Assembly: GCA_040880525.1 (NCBI GenBank)
Contig: JBBDIG010000034.1
Coordinates: 56,769-120,768, forward strand
DNA: 64,000 nt
Source of the DNA: Bacteroidia bacterium
GTDB lineage: Bacteria; Bacteroidota; Bacteroidia; CAILMK01; JBBDIG01
Reading direction: 5' to 3'
The position numbers were made by a program, and so were the translations under genes. A model generated the notes under the pieces. It had not been told where the DNA came from. It did no database searches and was given only the letters and a program-made list of their open reading frames with translations. How positions within the stretch are numbered: position 1 is the first letter of the stretch; each line of letters starts with the position of its first letter. Shown here one piece after another: positions 10,083-19,274 of this stretch.

Positions 10083-10344
10083 AGCAGTAATTATCCCGTC
10101 CAAAGTTCTATAACATTATTATAATACAAACGATATAAATTGAAATAACCCTGGGGTTTATAGATCTCCTGCTTATGCTCTGATTAAATGTATAATATGT
10201 ATTTTTCTATTACAAAATTTTAACTTTTTAATATACATGTTACTAAAATGAAAACTCAAATTTCCAGAGGTGTGAATTCCGCCAATTCCATCCTTTGCGT
10301 TAACAAAATAACCGGTTTACCGACTTTTGCGGGTAACATCAAAT

Positions 10345-12015
10345 ATGCTGGCTTTGCATTTACACCCTATATGGTTGCGCATCTTGCTTTTCGTTCCTAT
10401 AATATCTGCAACTTCACACCAATTGCAGGCACAGGAAACACCATTGCCTGCAACAGAATTTACCCGGCATGATACGTTGCGGGGTAAGCTAACTGCTTTT
10501 CGATCATGCTATGATGTCCGGTTCTATGACCTCTCCCTCCGGATTGATCCCGAACGCCAATATATCTCAGGAAGCAACACCATTCATTTTGAGGTAGAAG
10601 AAGATTTCACTACGCTCCAGGTAGATCTGTTTTCAAATCTTAGTATTGACAGCATCCTGTTCCGGGGAGAGCAACTACGATACGTGCGGGACAGCAATGC
10701 AACTTTTGTCACTTTTCCGAAAAGGCAAATTGCCGGAACCCGCGATCAATTCACAGTATATTATCAGGGGGCGCCAGTTGTAGCTAACAATCCTCCCTGG
10801 GACGGTGGGTTCGTATGGAGCAGAGATTCAGCCGGTAATCCGTGGGTGGGCGTGGCCTGCGAGGGAATGGGTGCCAGCGCCTGGTGGCCCAATAAGGATC
10901 ATCTTTCTGAAGAGCCTGACAGCATGAGGATGCACTTCGAGGTGCCTGAAGCCTTGATGTGCGTGAGTAACGGAACCCTCCGCAAAGCGGAAAACCTGAA
11001 CGATGGATATATACGATTTACCTGGTTCGTTCATTATCCTATTAATAATTATAATGTTTCGGTAAATATCGCGATGTACGACCATTTTTCCGATTCGATG
11101 ATCTCCGGGGATGAATCCCTTCAACTGGATTATTACGTGCTGCCCGACAATCTTGAAAAGGCCAAACAACATTTTCAACAGGTGAAACCGATGATGGACT
11201 GTTTTGAAAAATGGTTTGGGCCTTATCCTTTTCCAAAAGATGGCTATGCGCTGGTAGAAACACCTTATTGGGGTATGGAACATCAGGGAGCGATAGCATA
11301 CGGAAATAATTATGTGAATAACCGCTTCGGATTTGACTTTATAATAATCCATGAAAGCGGGCACGAATGGTTTGGCAACAGCCTTACTGTAGCAGACCAT
11401 GCGGAAATGTGGCTTCACGAAGGCTTTACCACTTATACGGAGGCCATTTACCTGGAATGCACCCAGGGAATGCAGCGCGCAGAAGATTATCTGATGATGC
11501 AACGTGGCTACATTGCCAGCCAGGAACCCCTCATAGGGCCGTTGGATGTGAACTTCCACCGTTGGCAAAAAGGTACTGACATATACTATAAAGGCACCTG
11601 GATATTGCATACGCTTCGCAATGTGCTGGACGATGACTCGCTATGGCACCGGCTGTTATATGAGTGGGCTACCCGGCTCCGGCACCAAACGGTGACTACT
11701 CGTATATGGGTGGATTTTGTTAATGAAAAAACGGGAAAGGATTTTTCTGCTTTCTTTGATCAGTATCTGCGACAGGATCATCTGCCGGTGTTGGTTTATA
11801 AACTTCAGCGCAGATGGGGGAAACTTCGGATCCGCTACCGCTGGGAAGCCGGTGCAGAAGATTTTGCCATGCCCGTAAACGCTATAGCTGGAAATGAAGC
11901 GTTTCTGCTGCAGCCGGTAACCACAGGCTGGACCCGCCAAAAGCTTGGCAAAGCAAAGCGGCAGGAATTCAGCGTGCCGGAGGAAAAATACCTAATAAGG
12001 CTGCTGGAGGAATAA
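10345..12015 (+). CDS. M1-family metallopeptidase, exported
   Basis: A 556-residue gluzincin aminopeptidase-like enzyme. The zinc site HESGHEW is at residues 336-342 (H336, E337, H340), with the third ligand E359 in WLHEGF, and the substrate-anchoring GMEHQG motif (the GAMEN equivalent) at 310-315. The N-terminus is hydrophobic and ends in an ATSHQLQAQ-type signal peptidase I site, so the enzyme should be periplasmic or outside the cell. The frame opens with a TTG at 10327; the ATG at 10345 is preferred. The family's C-terminal HEAT-like domain is absent, as in shorter M1 members. Its stop abuts, with no gap, the stop of the convergent hydrolase. Confidence 0.9.
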   Translation: MLALHLHPIWLRILLFVPIISATSHQLQAQETPLPATEFTRHDTLRGKLTAFRSCYDVRFYDLSLRIDPERQYISGSNTIHFEVEEDFTTLQVDLFSNLSIDSILFRGEQLRYVRDSNATFVTFPKRQIAGTRDQFTVYYQGAPVVANNPPWDGGFVWSRDSAGNPWVGVACEGMGASAWWPNKDHLSEEPDSMRMHFEVPEALMCVSNGTLRKAENLNDGYIRFTWFVHYPINNYNVSVNIAMYDHFSDSMISGDESLQLDYYVLPDNLEKAKQHFQQVKPMMDCFEKWFGPYPFPKDGYALVETPYWGMEHQGAIAYGNNYVNNRFGFDFIIIHESGHEWFGNSLTVADHAEMWLHEGFTTYTEAIYLECTQGMQRAEDYLMMQRGYIASQEPLIGPLDVNFHRWQKGTDIYYKGTWILHTLRNVLDDDSLWHRLLYEWATRLRHQTVTTRIWVDFVNEKTGKDFSAFFDQYLRQDHLPVLVYKLQRRWGKLRIRYRWEAGAEDFAMPVNAIAGNEAFLLQPVTTGWTRQKLGKAKRQEFSVPEEKYLIRLLEE

Positions 12016-13233
12016 CTACTGCACTAACATTTTCTGCGCAAAGGGTTGCCCGTCAATATTTCCCCGGACTACATAGAGTCCCTTCTTCAATGCCTGTGGA
12101 GAAAGAATATACCCGCCATCCGTTTTTTGAAATTCCGCGTTTACCGATTTGCCATTCAATGTTTCCACTGATAAATGCTGAACATCTTTTCCTTCAGGGA
12201 TGCGCAAAATGATCTTCCCTTCCACGGTGTCATACAATACCTGCAACCTTACCCTCTTCTTTTCGATAGTTGACAGAGGCGAATTCCGAAGCCAGTAGAG
12301 AATAGTATCCGATACCTCTTTTGCAACTTCAGGGTGGGTGGAATCAGTTAAGAAATGATTAATCCCAGGCAAAATATAAACGTCTGCTGATGCGCCCAGT
12401 TGCTGCTGAAAGCGGTAGGCATTTTCAGGCGTCACATTATAATCATCTGTGCCCTGGATAAAAAGCGCAGGAACATCAGCCGTCCGGTAATACGCTACTG
12501 ATGAATCGGATTTGTGGATCCAGTCCAGCCAGAAAGCAGGATAGGCACCCATGATGGGTGTATTCATATTCCAGGTACCATTGCGCAACTGCGTGAAAAT
12601 CGCAAGGAGCTGAGCTGCCTGCGCTTTGCCAAAATTCGAGTCTCCACAAGCTGTATAAATATGCCGGATCTGCCCGGCTACCGCACTGTCAATCGCCATT
12701 GAGGGTGCCGCTAAACCTACGAGGGCCGCCACATCATCCCGCTCATTTGCCACAATATTGATCATGTTCCCGCCTTGGCTGTGCCCCATCAGGATCAACC
12801 GCTGATTGTCTGCCATCGGATGCGACCTCAGAAAATCCAGGGCACTATGTACATCCCGGATAAAATCATTTATCGTGATGTCTTTGAGATTGAGAGACGC
12901 AGCATGTGTCAGTGTTCGTTTGTCATACCGCAGCACGATGTAGCCTTCCGCTACAAAAGCCGCAGAAAGATCGGCAAATGTTTTTACCGTATCGCCATAA
13001 AGTCCCGGGAAAAGGCAGGCAGAATTTGCATCCGTCAGCGCTATGGATTCATCCCGTGAATTGGGGCCTGAGCCATGTACCAGTACAATTGCCGGGAAAG
13101 GGCCGTTGCCCGCAGGAACGGCCAGAGTTCCATTGAGCGTCAGCGTATCCGTTTTAAATGTTACCTCCTGTTCCTGTGCAATTAAATATTGAATTGCAAA
13201 GCACAATACAATGGTGAGTAAGATCTTATTCAT
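12016..13233 (-). CDS. Secreted alpha/beta hydrolase with T9SS sorting tail
   Basis: A 405-residue serine hydrolase of the dienelactone-hydrolase/acyl-peptidase-like group. Signal peptide at residues 1-19, nucleophile S152 in GHSQGG, acid D263 or D264 in GTDDYNV, and base H293 in GINHF. Residues 325-405 form a separate beta-rich tail ending GLYVVRGNIDGQPFAQKMLVQ-like, a type A T9SS C-terminal sorting signal, so the protein is probably carried across the outer membrane. Its ATG overlaps the stop of the preceding membrane protein (ATGA), placing it third in a coupled unit with the DUF2089 protein. The substrate is unknown. Confidence 0.82.
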   Translation of the reverse strand: MNKILLTIVLCFAIQYLIAQEQEVTFKTDTLTLNGTLAVPAGNGPFPAIVLVHGSGPNSRDESIALTDANSACLFPGLYGDTVKTFADLSAAFVAEGYIVLRYDKRTLTHAASLNLKDITINDFIRDVHSALDFLRSHPMADNQRLILMGHSQGGNMINIVANERDDVAALVGLAAPSMAIDSAVAGQIRHIYTACGDSNFGKAQAAQLLAIFTQLRNGTWNMNTPIMGAYPAFWLDWIHKSDSSVAYYRTADVPALFIQGTDDYNVTPENAYRFQQQLGASADVYILPGINHFLTDSTHPEVAKEVSDTILYWLRNSPLSTIEKKRVRLQVLYDTVEGKIILRIPEGKDVQHLSVETLNGKSVNAEFQKTDGGYILSPQALKKGLYVVRGNIDGQPFAQKMLVQ

Positions 13234-13835
13234 GGCATTAAAAATTGATTTTTCAATAAATAAAATAGAAATTTAGAAAGCACCTCTGCCAGAAAAAGCG
13301 CAATGAGGAAAGAAATAATGCCCCGCGTTCCGCATACATTGCAGGAAACAGCATAGCCCCGGTAGCTCAGCACCATTGCCCATACCACCAGCACGATGGT
13401 GAGGAGTAGATGAACCGCAAACAGCACCAGATGACCTGCACTGATGCCGGGTTCCGGTCCCTGATCCATGAATGTGTGTTCAACATATTGCTGCACCTCT
13501 GCTGCCGGTACAGCCAGTGCTGTAAGAGCAATGATCAGGAAGGGCCAGCGTGCAAAAGCTGTGGTACCAAAAACGTCAATGGCGCGAAAAGCCGTTCGGG
13601 AAACGATCTTCCCGGCAACCAGCAGAAGCACTGCAAGAGACAGCCAGTTGATAAAACCCTGCACGATAAAGAACCACGCAGGTGCAGCAGCACCATAGTG
13701 AACATCCACCACGCCATCCAGGTGCAAATTGCCGGGAATGCATAGTGCCCCGGTTAGGAGGATGGCGAGCAAACCAGCGATCAAGGCAGTGCGCCCGGCA
13801 ATAATCTCAAAGGGATGAAACAGCAGTTTCTTCAT
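13230..13835 (-). CDS. Integral membrane protein, Yip1-like
   Basis: A 201-residue polytopic membrane protein with about five hydrophobic helices (near residues 12-33, 48-72, 88-108, 128-152 and 170-192). It has a short charged N-terminus (MKKLLFHPFEI) that recalls Yip1-domain proteins. The frame stays open upstream to 14156, but that extension overlaps the DUF2089 gene and has no family resemblance, so the start is placed at the ATG at 13835. That ATG overlaps the DUF2089 stop (ATGA), and this gene's stop overlaps the hydrolase ATG in the same way. Function unknown; a sensor or transport partner of its operon neighbours is conceivable but not shown. Confidence 0.72.
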   Translation of the reverse strand: MKKLLFHPFEIIAGRTALIAGLLAILLTGALCIPGNLHLDGVVDVHYGAAAPAWFFIVQGFINWLSLAVLLLVAGKIVSRTAFRAIDVFGTTAFARWPFLIIALTALAVPAAEVQQYVEHTFMDQGPEPGISAGHLVLFAVHLLLTIVLVVWAMVLSYRGYAVSCNVCGTRGIISFLIALFLAEVLSKFLFYLLKNQFLMP

Positions 13836-14134
13836 GGTTTTGGGTCCTTTTTGATTTGGTCCATTTCGTTCAGCCGGATGATGATCCCATCCAGGTAGTT
13901 TCGTACAAGGGGATAGCTTCGCTTCATGATTTTCGCCATTTCTTTCAGGCTGCCGCTTGCCTTTACAAACCGGAGGATAAACTCCTGCTCCTCCTGCGAC
14001 AAATTGGCCATCGGAGGTAACGAAAAAAGGCCCTCCACCTCCGTTCCGCATTCCGTGCATATCAGACGCTTTACACTTAACTGATGGCTGCAGCTCGGGC
14101 AGCGGTGAGGAAATCTTTTTTCGCTTTCGGCCAT
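13832..14134 (-). CDS. DUF2089 family zinc-ribbon/HTH protein
   Basis: A 100-residue protein with a four-cysteine zinc ribbon (CPSC at about residue 12 and CTEC at about 29) followed by a helical segment (LSQEEQEFILRFVKASGSLKEMAK) that matches the DUF2089 family. That C-terminal part looks like a helix-turn-helix unit, and members are often annotated as regulators. The ATG at 14134 is used; the TTG just before it is less likely. It is the first gene of an ATGA-coupled three-gene unit and is divergent from the iron-uptake operon. Autoregulation of its own operon is a reasonable inference, not shown. Confidence 0.82.
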   Translation of the reverse strand: MAESEKRFPHRCPSCSHQLSVKRLICTECGTEVEGLFSLPPMANLSQEEQEFILRFVKASGSLKEMAKIMKRSYPLVRNYLDGIIIRLNEMDQIKKDPKP

Positions 14135-14324
14135 CAAAATTTACAAGTTGGGCCACAAATATAAATAATGTTTATTATTATGTAAATAATATTTATATTT
14201 TTTAGTCTTAAATTAAAATATCTTCATCCTTATCAAAAAGACCAAAATCCGGATGCTACCTTATTAAGGGTATATCATTGCTTCCCCTCCATAAGGCATT
14301 TTTTGGAAAATCTGCATGAATTAG

Positions 14325-14355
14325 TTGTACAGGACGAAGCGGCTTGTGTTCTTTG
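14325..14355 (+). promoter_or_regulatory. Possible promoter of the TonB operon
   Basis: Upstream of the TTG start of the receptor, a TTG at 14325-14327 and GTTCTTTG at 14348-14355 lie about 20 bases apart. This approximates the Bacteroidota -33 TTG / -7 TAnnTTTG pattern, with two mismatches in the -7 box. Further upstream (14155-14205) the divergent region is nearly pure A+T with repeated TAAT steps, where a Fur-type operator could lie; I could not match a full 19-bp Fur box. Confidence 0.3.
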
Positions 14356-14394
14356 CGCTCCTATTTAGAATTGATCTAAATAAAAATAGCCGCC

Positions 14395-16782
14395 TTGAAA
14401 CTCCTTGTTTTATTCATTCTACACTGCCTGATTCTGGTACTTGCTGCCGGCAAATCGGGAGCACAATCAACTGCTTCAGTGGCAGGTACGGTCACGGGGC
14501 AAGAGGGCGAAGCAGCGGTGGGGATCAATATAGTGCTGAAAGGAACTTCTACCGGCACGGCAACGGACGTGAACGGCAATTATCAACTTTCCGGACTTCC
14601 GGCAGGAACTGCGACCCTGATTTTCTCCGGGATCGGTTATGAAGCTTTAGAGCAAGAAGTAGAACTCCATATTGGTGAGCAATTACGGCTAAATGCAGAA
14701 CTACGAACTGACATGCTGCTGCTCAAGGCTGCAACAATTCGTGAGAATTCTGTGAGAGCCGATATTAAACAGCAGGCATTTTCTGTGAATGCCCTGGAAG
14801 TTGCCGCAGTACAGAACCTCAATGCTGACGTTAACCAGCTTCTGAATGCTTCTTCAGGCGTAAATATCCGTGAAGAAGGCGGGCTGGGTTCAGATTTTAA
14901 CTTCTCCCTCAACGGGCTTTCAGGGAAACAGGTCAAGTTTTTTATTGATGGCATTCCAATGGAAAACTTCGGTTCCTCCATGTCATTGAACAACCTGCCG
15001 GTGAACCTGGTGGAACGAGTGGAAGTGTACAAAGGTGTGGTGCCGGTATCGCTGGGTGCCGATGCACTGGGAGGCGCCATCAATATTATTACTAAGCAAA
15101 CACGCCAGGATTTCGCAGACCTCTCCTATTCATTCGGATCTTTCAATACCCACCGGACGGCATTTAGCGGGCAGTGGGTAAACGACTCTACAGGATTGGC
15201 AATTCGTACTCGGGCCTTCCTGAATTATTCTGATAATGATTATGAGGTGGATGTGCAAGTGGCTGATCCTGCCACAGGAAGCTATGGCGAACCGGTCAGG
15301 CTCAGGCGCTTTCATGATGCGTATCAATCCCAGATGGTACAGGTGGAAGCCGGCCTGATGAATACGAAGGTTGCCGACCGGTTGCTGGCGGGCGTCCTGG
15401 CATCGGGAAATATGAATGAGTTACAGCATGGCACAAGCATGGACCGCGTTTTCGGAGATGTCCATACGCGTGATCAGTTTATCATGCCTTCGCTTCAGTA
15501 CAGCAAAAAGGATCTCCTGAAAAAAGGCTTAAGTGTAAATGCGTATCTGTCCTATGGAAAGAGAAAATCATGGGTGATCGATACCAGTTCCCGGCAATAT
15601 GACTGGTTTGGAAATTATATAACCAGGAATAATCATCGCATAGGAGAGGCAAGCTGGCAGAAGTCACTTTTTACTTTTAACGACCATAGTGTGCAGGCCG
15701 TGGGTAACGCCTCGTACCAGAAAGGTAGGAGCCGTACCGATTTCAACTATACGCAAAGCTATCTTGAAAGAACTGGCGAGGATCCGCTGGCTACTTCGCC
15801 CATTCCTTTTGCCAATCCAAATCATCTGAATAAACGCGTGCTGGCGCTAGGCCATACACTCGAAATGCTGCAAAAAAGATGGTCAACAAGCCTCTTTTCA
15901 AAATATTATGTATTTGATTCTAAAGTCATAAACGTATCCTATCAGGATGAAGTGACTGCCGAAATTTCCCGCTTTCGGAAACCGGGATTTGGACTTGCCT
16001 CCACATTTTACTTTACAGATTTTTTACAGCTAAAAACATCTTACGAAAAAACTTACCGGCTCCCTGAAGGGCATGAACTCTTCGGGAATGGCCTGCTGTT
16101 GCAGAACAATCCGATGCTGGAACCGGAAGAAAGCCATAATGCCAATCTGGGATTGCTCCTCAGAAAGGCCACTGGTAAAAATGAAATAGAAGCAGAGGTA
16201 AACGGTTTTTACCGAAATGCCAAAAACCTGATCCGTATAGAAGCAACGGGCATTACGAGCCAATACGTAAACCTGGCCAAAGCCCGCAGCAGTGGAATTG
16301 AGGCCGGGTTTCATTATACCTGGAACCGTTTCCTGATCCTGGGAATGAATGCTACATATCAGGATATAATCAATACCACCGAATTTGACGGACAGACCCG
16401 GAGCTATGTTTACCTGGATCGTATTCCCAATATCCCCTGGTTTTTTGGAAACGTAATGGCCGGGATTCAGCAGCGCAATGTCTTTTTTGAAAATGACAGG
16501 ATAGCCCTGAACTGGAGCGCCCGGTACGTGGAGGAATATTTTCTGAAATGGCCGAGCCTCGGAGATCCTTCCAACAAGCACATTATTCCACATCAATTCC
16601 TGCAAAACTTATCAGCCACCTACTCTGCCCGCGATGGACGGTACAATGTGACGTTGGGCAGCAACAACATCGCTGATAATATTGCATACGACCATTTCCG
16701 GCTCCAAAAGCCCGGGAGAAGTTTCTACTTGAAACTCCGCTGTTTCATTGAATCAAAACCTCAACTTTTATCTAAAAATTAA
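14395..16782 (+). CDS. TonB-dependent outer-membrane receptor
   Basis: A 795-residue receptor. It has a signal peptide (residues 1-23), a CarboxypepD_reg-like beta-sandwich (about 27-95; VAGTVTGQEGEAAVGINIVL), a plug domain (about 110-230; VNQLLNASSGVNIREEGGLG and FIDGIPMENFG) and a large beta-barrel rich in alternating aromatic strands to the C-terminus. The start is a TTG (MKLLVLF); no ATG is available near the signal peptide. It is followed within 14 bases by a DUF4374 lipoprotein and then a PepSY membrane protein. In Bacteroidota this trio is typical of siderophore/iron uptake, which is the basis for the predicted substrate. No TonB box was identified by eye. Confidence 0.9.
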   Translation: MKLLVLFILHCLILVLAAGKSGAQSTASVAGTVTGQEGEAAVGINIVLKGTSTGTATDVNGNYQLSGLPAGTATLIFSGIGYEALEQEVELHIGEQLRLNAELRTDMLLLKAATIRENSVRADIKQQAFSVNALEVAAVQNLNADVNQLLNASSGVNIREEGGLGSDFNFSLNGLSGKQVKFFIDGIPMENFGSSMSLNNLPVNLVERVEVYKGVVPVSLGADALGGAINIITKQTRQDFADLSYSFGSFNTHRTAFSGQWVNDSTGLAIRTRAFLNYSDNDYEVDVQVADPATGSYGEPVRLRRFHDAYQSQMVQVEAGLMNTKVADRLLAGVLASGNMNELQHGTSMDRVFGDVHTRDQFIMPSLQYSKKDLLKKGLSVNAYLSYGKRKSWVIDTSSRQYDWFGNYITRNNHRIGEASWQKSLFTFNDHSVQAVGNASYQKGRSRTDFNYTQSYLERTGEDPLATSPIPFANPNHLNKRVLALGHTLEMLQKRWSTSLFSKYYVFDSKVINVSYQDEVTAEISRFRKPGFGLASTFYFTDFLQLKTSYEKTYRLPEGHELFGNGLLLQNNPMLEPEESHNANLGLLLRKATGKNEIEAEVNGFYRNAKNLIRIEATGITSQYVNLAKARSSGIEAGFHYTWNRFLILGMNATYQDIINTTEFDGQTRSYVYLDRIPNIPWFFGNVMAGIQQRNVFFENDRIALNWSARYVEEYFLKWPSLGDPSNKHIIPHQFLQNLSATYSARDGRYNVTLGSNNIADNIAYDHFRLQKPGRSFYLKLRCFIESKPQLLSKN

Positions 16783-16796
16783 TAAATTAAATAACA

Positions 16797-18017
16797 ATGA
16801 ACGTATTAAAAATGAAGTCATTAATAGTCCTTCTTATTGGTGCTGCCGTGATTTCCGGTTGCAAAAAAGACGAGCCTGTAGATCAGCCTGAAAATGCCCC
16901 TGAACACGTAATCGCTTTGCGGGCACAAGGCACCTCCGCTGAATCTACTGACTATCTTCTTGCTGCCGATAATATCATGAGCGGTGAATTGACAGCAGAG
17001 GGACAAGGAATAGAGCAAACCGGCTGGCGCTATTTTACCAGTGCCCATAATACCGTTTTCAGCATTGGTTATGGTGATGACAATAACTGCATCGGCTACC
17101 ACATTGATGACAGCGGCCAACTTGTGGAAAAGGGCCGTTTCGTTTTCCAGACCACACTTGATGTGGCAGGCGAGATGGATGATGATGTATTGTTGGCGAT
17201 GGAAGTTCCGCGCGGTGCTTTTATAGACCGGGTTTTCCACAGGATAGATGCCAACGGAGTTTCTATCATCTCTAAGGTACCGACCTCTATTTATGAAAAC
17301 AGGGAAGATTCCCTGGTGGCATGGCCTACAGCGATTGTGCAGCGCGGCAACGAAGTATTTGTTCCGTTTTACCTGCTCCATGCCCGCGGAGATTTTACTA
17401 CGCCCTCGGCTGATACGGCTTATGTCGCAGTATATTCCTATCCTGATCTGGAACTGAAACGCTACATAAAAGATACCCGCATGGGGCCCATCGGTATTTA
17501 TGGAAACGCATCAGGAATGATCAAAACCGAAAACGGTGATCTGTATGGTTATTCGGCTGCTTCGTTGGCTTGTGGTTTTACCAGTACGCCCAAAAAATCC
17601 GGAATTCTTCGCATCAGAAATGGCGAGAACGAATTTGACGCGGGTTACTTCCTGGATATTGAAAGCGCTGCCGGAGGCAAAAAGCTTTCATGGTTCCATT
17701 ATATCGGTAATGGGATGGCAATCGGGCGAATGGTTACAGATGACAGCCAATTGTGGGGCGCCTTCACCGTAACTAATCCTATTTGCCAGCTCGTGCTCAT
17801 CAACCTGGAAGCGCAAACCGTAACTGAGGTCAGTGGAGTGCCCTTGCACGGTGGCCAGTACTCTACCCCAGTTCTGCTGAAAAATGATAAAGTGTACATG
17901 AATATTACTACCGGCACTGATGCACACATTTATGAAATAGACCCGGCAAGTTCAACAGCCGTAAAGGGCGCCCTGATCAAAGGACAGGAAGTTCAGGGTA
18001 TCTACAGCCTCAATTAA
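16797..18017 (+). CDS. DUF4374 lipoprotein, siderophore-uptake associated
   Basis: A 406-residue lipoprotein with lipobox ISGC (C22) followed by a Lys/Asp-rich linker. The body is beta-rich with repeated Gly/Asp turns (a probable beta-propeller) and matches the DUF4374 family. An internal ATG at residue 6 (MKSLIVLL) would also leave a normal lipoprotein signal. It lies between the TonB receptor (14 bases upstream) and the PepSY protein (19 bases downstream). Family members occur almost only beside TonB receptors for iron chelates, so it may be a surface or periplasmic accessory for iron binding. The biochemical role is unknown. Confidence 0.82.
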   Translation: MNVLKMKSLIVLLIGAAVISGCKKDEPVDQPENAPEHVIALRAQGTSAESTDYLLAADNIMSGELTAEGQGIEQTGWRYFTSAHNTVFSIGYGDDNNCIGYHIDDSGQLVEKGRFVFQTTLDVAGEMDDDVLLAMEVPRGAFIDRVFHRIDANGVSIISKVPTSIYENREDSLVAWPTAIVQRGNEVFVPFYLLHARGDFTTPSADTAYVAVYSYPDLELKRYIKDTRMGPIGIYGNASGMIKTENGDLYGYSAASLACGFTSTPKKSGILRIRNGENEFDAGYFLDIESAAGGKKLSWFHYIGNGMAIGRMVTDDSQLWGAFTVTNPICQLVLINLEAQTVTEVSGVPLHGGQYSTPVLLKNDKVYMNITTGTDAHIYEIDPASSTAVKGALIKGQEVQGIYSLN

Positions 18018-18036
18018 AAGCCCCATCTGAAATAAC

Positions 18037-19260
18037 ATGGCCGGTAAAAGGAAAAATACCTTCAGATCAATTATTGGTAAATTACACCTCTGGCTCGGAC
18101 TGGCGTCTGGGCTGGTGGTGTTCATAGTCGCCATTACCGGCTGCATCTATGTTTTTCAGCACGAGATCCAGGAGTTAACACAACCCTGGAGATTTGTAAC
18201 TCCACAGGAGGTAAGCCTGGCACCATCTGAACTTCTGGATATTGCCCGCACTGAACTTCCTGATAAGCAACTACAACGGCTGTACGTAGAGGATCCCGGC
18301 CACGCAGCGTATGCCCTCTTTTATGGAGAAGATGGGCATTATTACAGCGTTTTTATTAATCAGTATACCGGAGATGTAATTAAAGTAAAAAACCTGCGCA
18401 GGGATTTCTTCACTATTATTCTTTATCTCCATATTTCTCTTTTATTGCCGGGAGATATTGGAACTGACATCATTTCTTATGCGTCATTGATTTTTCTCTT
18501 CATGATGATCAGCGGAATCATCATGTGGTGGCCAAAATCCATCGCTGCACGCAAACAACGTTTTTCAATAAAATGGACAGCCCGTTGGCGCAGGGTGAAC
18601 TATGACCTCCATAATGTGCTGGGCTTTTACATGTCATGGGTGGCTATTTTTATTGTGATCACGGGCTTGGTCTGGGCTTTTAAATGGATGGAGACCTCCG
18701 TGTATTGGGTAGCTTCAGGTGGAGAATCGTTGCCGGAGTACGCGCGCCCGGCATCAGATACCAGGGCTTCTGCCACCTCCGACCCCATAGACAAAGCATG
18801 GTATAAAGTGAGGCAGGAAGCCGGGCCCGATATGGCAATGGCCATCTTCGTCCCGCAACGACCTGCGGATCCAATTACAGTGATGGCCAATCCTGGGATG
18901 GAAACCTACTATCAGCTTAGCTATTATTATTTTGACAGAAATACGCTGGAGGAGCTTCCGGTAAATCATCTCCGGGGAAAATATTCTGACGATGCCAGCA
19001 TAGCCGAAAAGCTTAACCGCATGAACTACGACATTCATACAGGCGCCATTTTAGGATTACCAGGAAAACTGATGGCCTTTTTTGCAAGCCTCCTTGCTGC
19101 CAGTCTGCCCATTACCGGGTTTATGCTATGGCTCGGCAGGCGAAAAAAGGCGAAAAAGACGCTTCCTGAAAACCGCAGGGGAAGGATACGAACCATGCGG
19201 CAGGTTAAGACCCATTCGGAAAAGGTGAAGCGCACAGAGTTGCTGGAAGCTGAAGCTTGA
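18037..19260 (+). CDS. PepSY-associated TM helix protein
   Basis: A 407-residue inner-membrane protein of the PepSY_TM family. It has an N-terminal helix with KLHLWLGLASGLVVF, a periplasmic PepSY-like region, membrane helices near residues 130-165 and 200-225, a second extramembrane region, and a C-terminal helix near 340-365 followed by a strongly basic tail. Histidines in and beside the helices (KLHLWLG, LYLHISLLL, NYDLHNVLG, NYDIHTGA) are the kind thought to bind haem in related ferric-siderophore reductases. As last gene of the iron operon it may reduce imported ferric complexes; that is inference from family and context. Confidence 0.83.
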   Translation: MAGKRKNTFRSIIGKLHLWLGLASGLVVFIVAITGCIYVFQHEIQELTQPWRFVTPQEVSLAPSELLDIARTELPDKQLQRLYVEDPGHAAYALFYGEDGHYYSVFINQYTGDVIKVKNLRRDFFTIILYLHISLLLPGDIGTDIISYASLIFLFMMISGIIMWWPKSIAARKQRFSIKWTARWRRVNYDLHNVLGFYMSWVAIFIVITGLVWAFKWMETSVYWVASGGESLPEYARPASDTRASATSDPIDKAWYKVRQEAGPDMAMAIFVPQRPADPITVMANPGMETYYQLSYYYFDRNTLEELPVNHLRGKYSDDASIAEKLNRMNYDIHTGAILGLPGKLMAFFASLLAASLPITGFMLWLGRRKKAKKTLPENRRGRIRTMRQVKTHSEKVKRTELLEAEA

Positions 19261-19274
19261 CAGGCTGTAATGGC

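Noticed and set aside
13836..14156. N-terminal extension of the Yip1-like membrane protein frame
   Set aside because: It overlaps the DUF2089 gene in another frame and has no family resemblance; the ATG at 13835 with ATGA coupling is better.
14155..14205. Fur box in the divergent region before the TonB receptor
   Set aside because: The region is so AT-rich that partial TAAT matches are expected; no full 19-bp palindrome was found.
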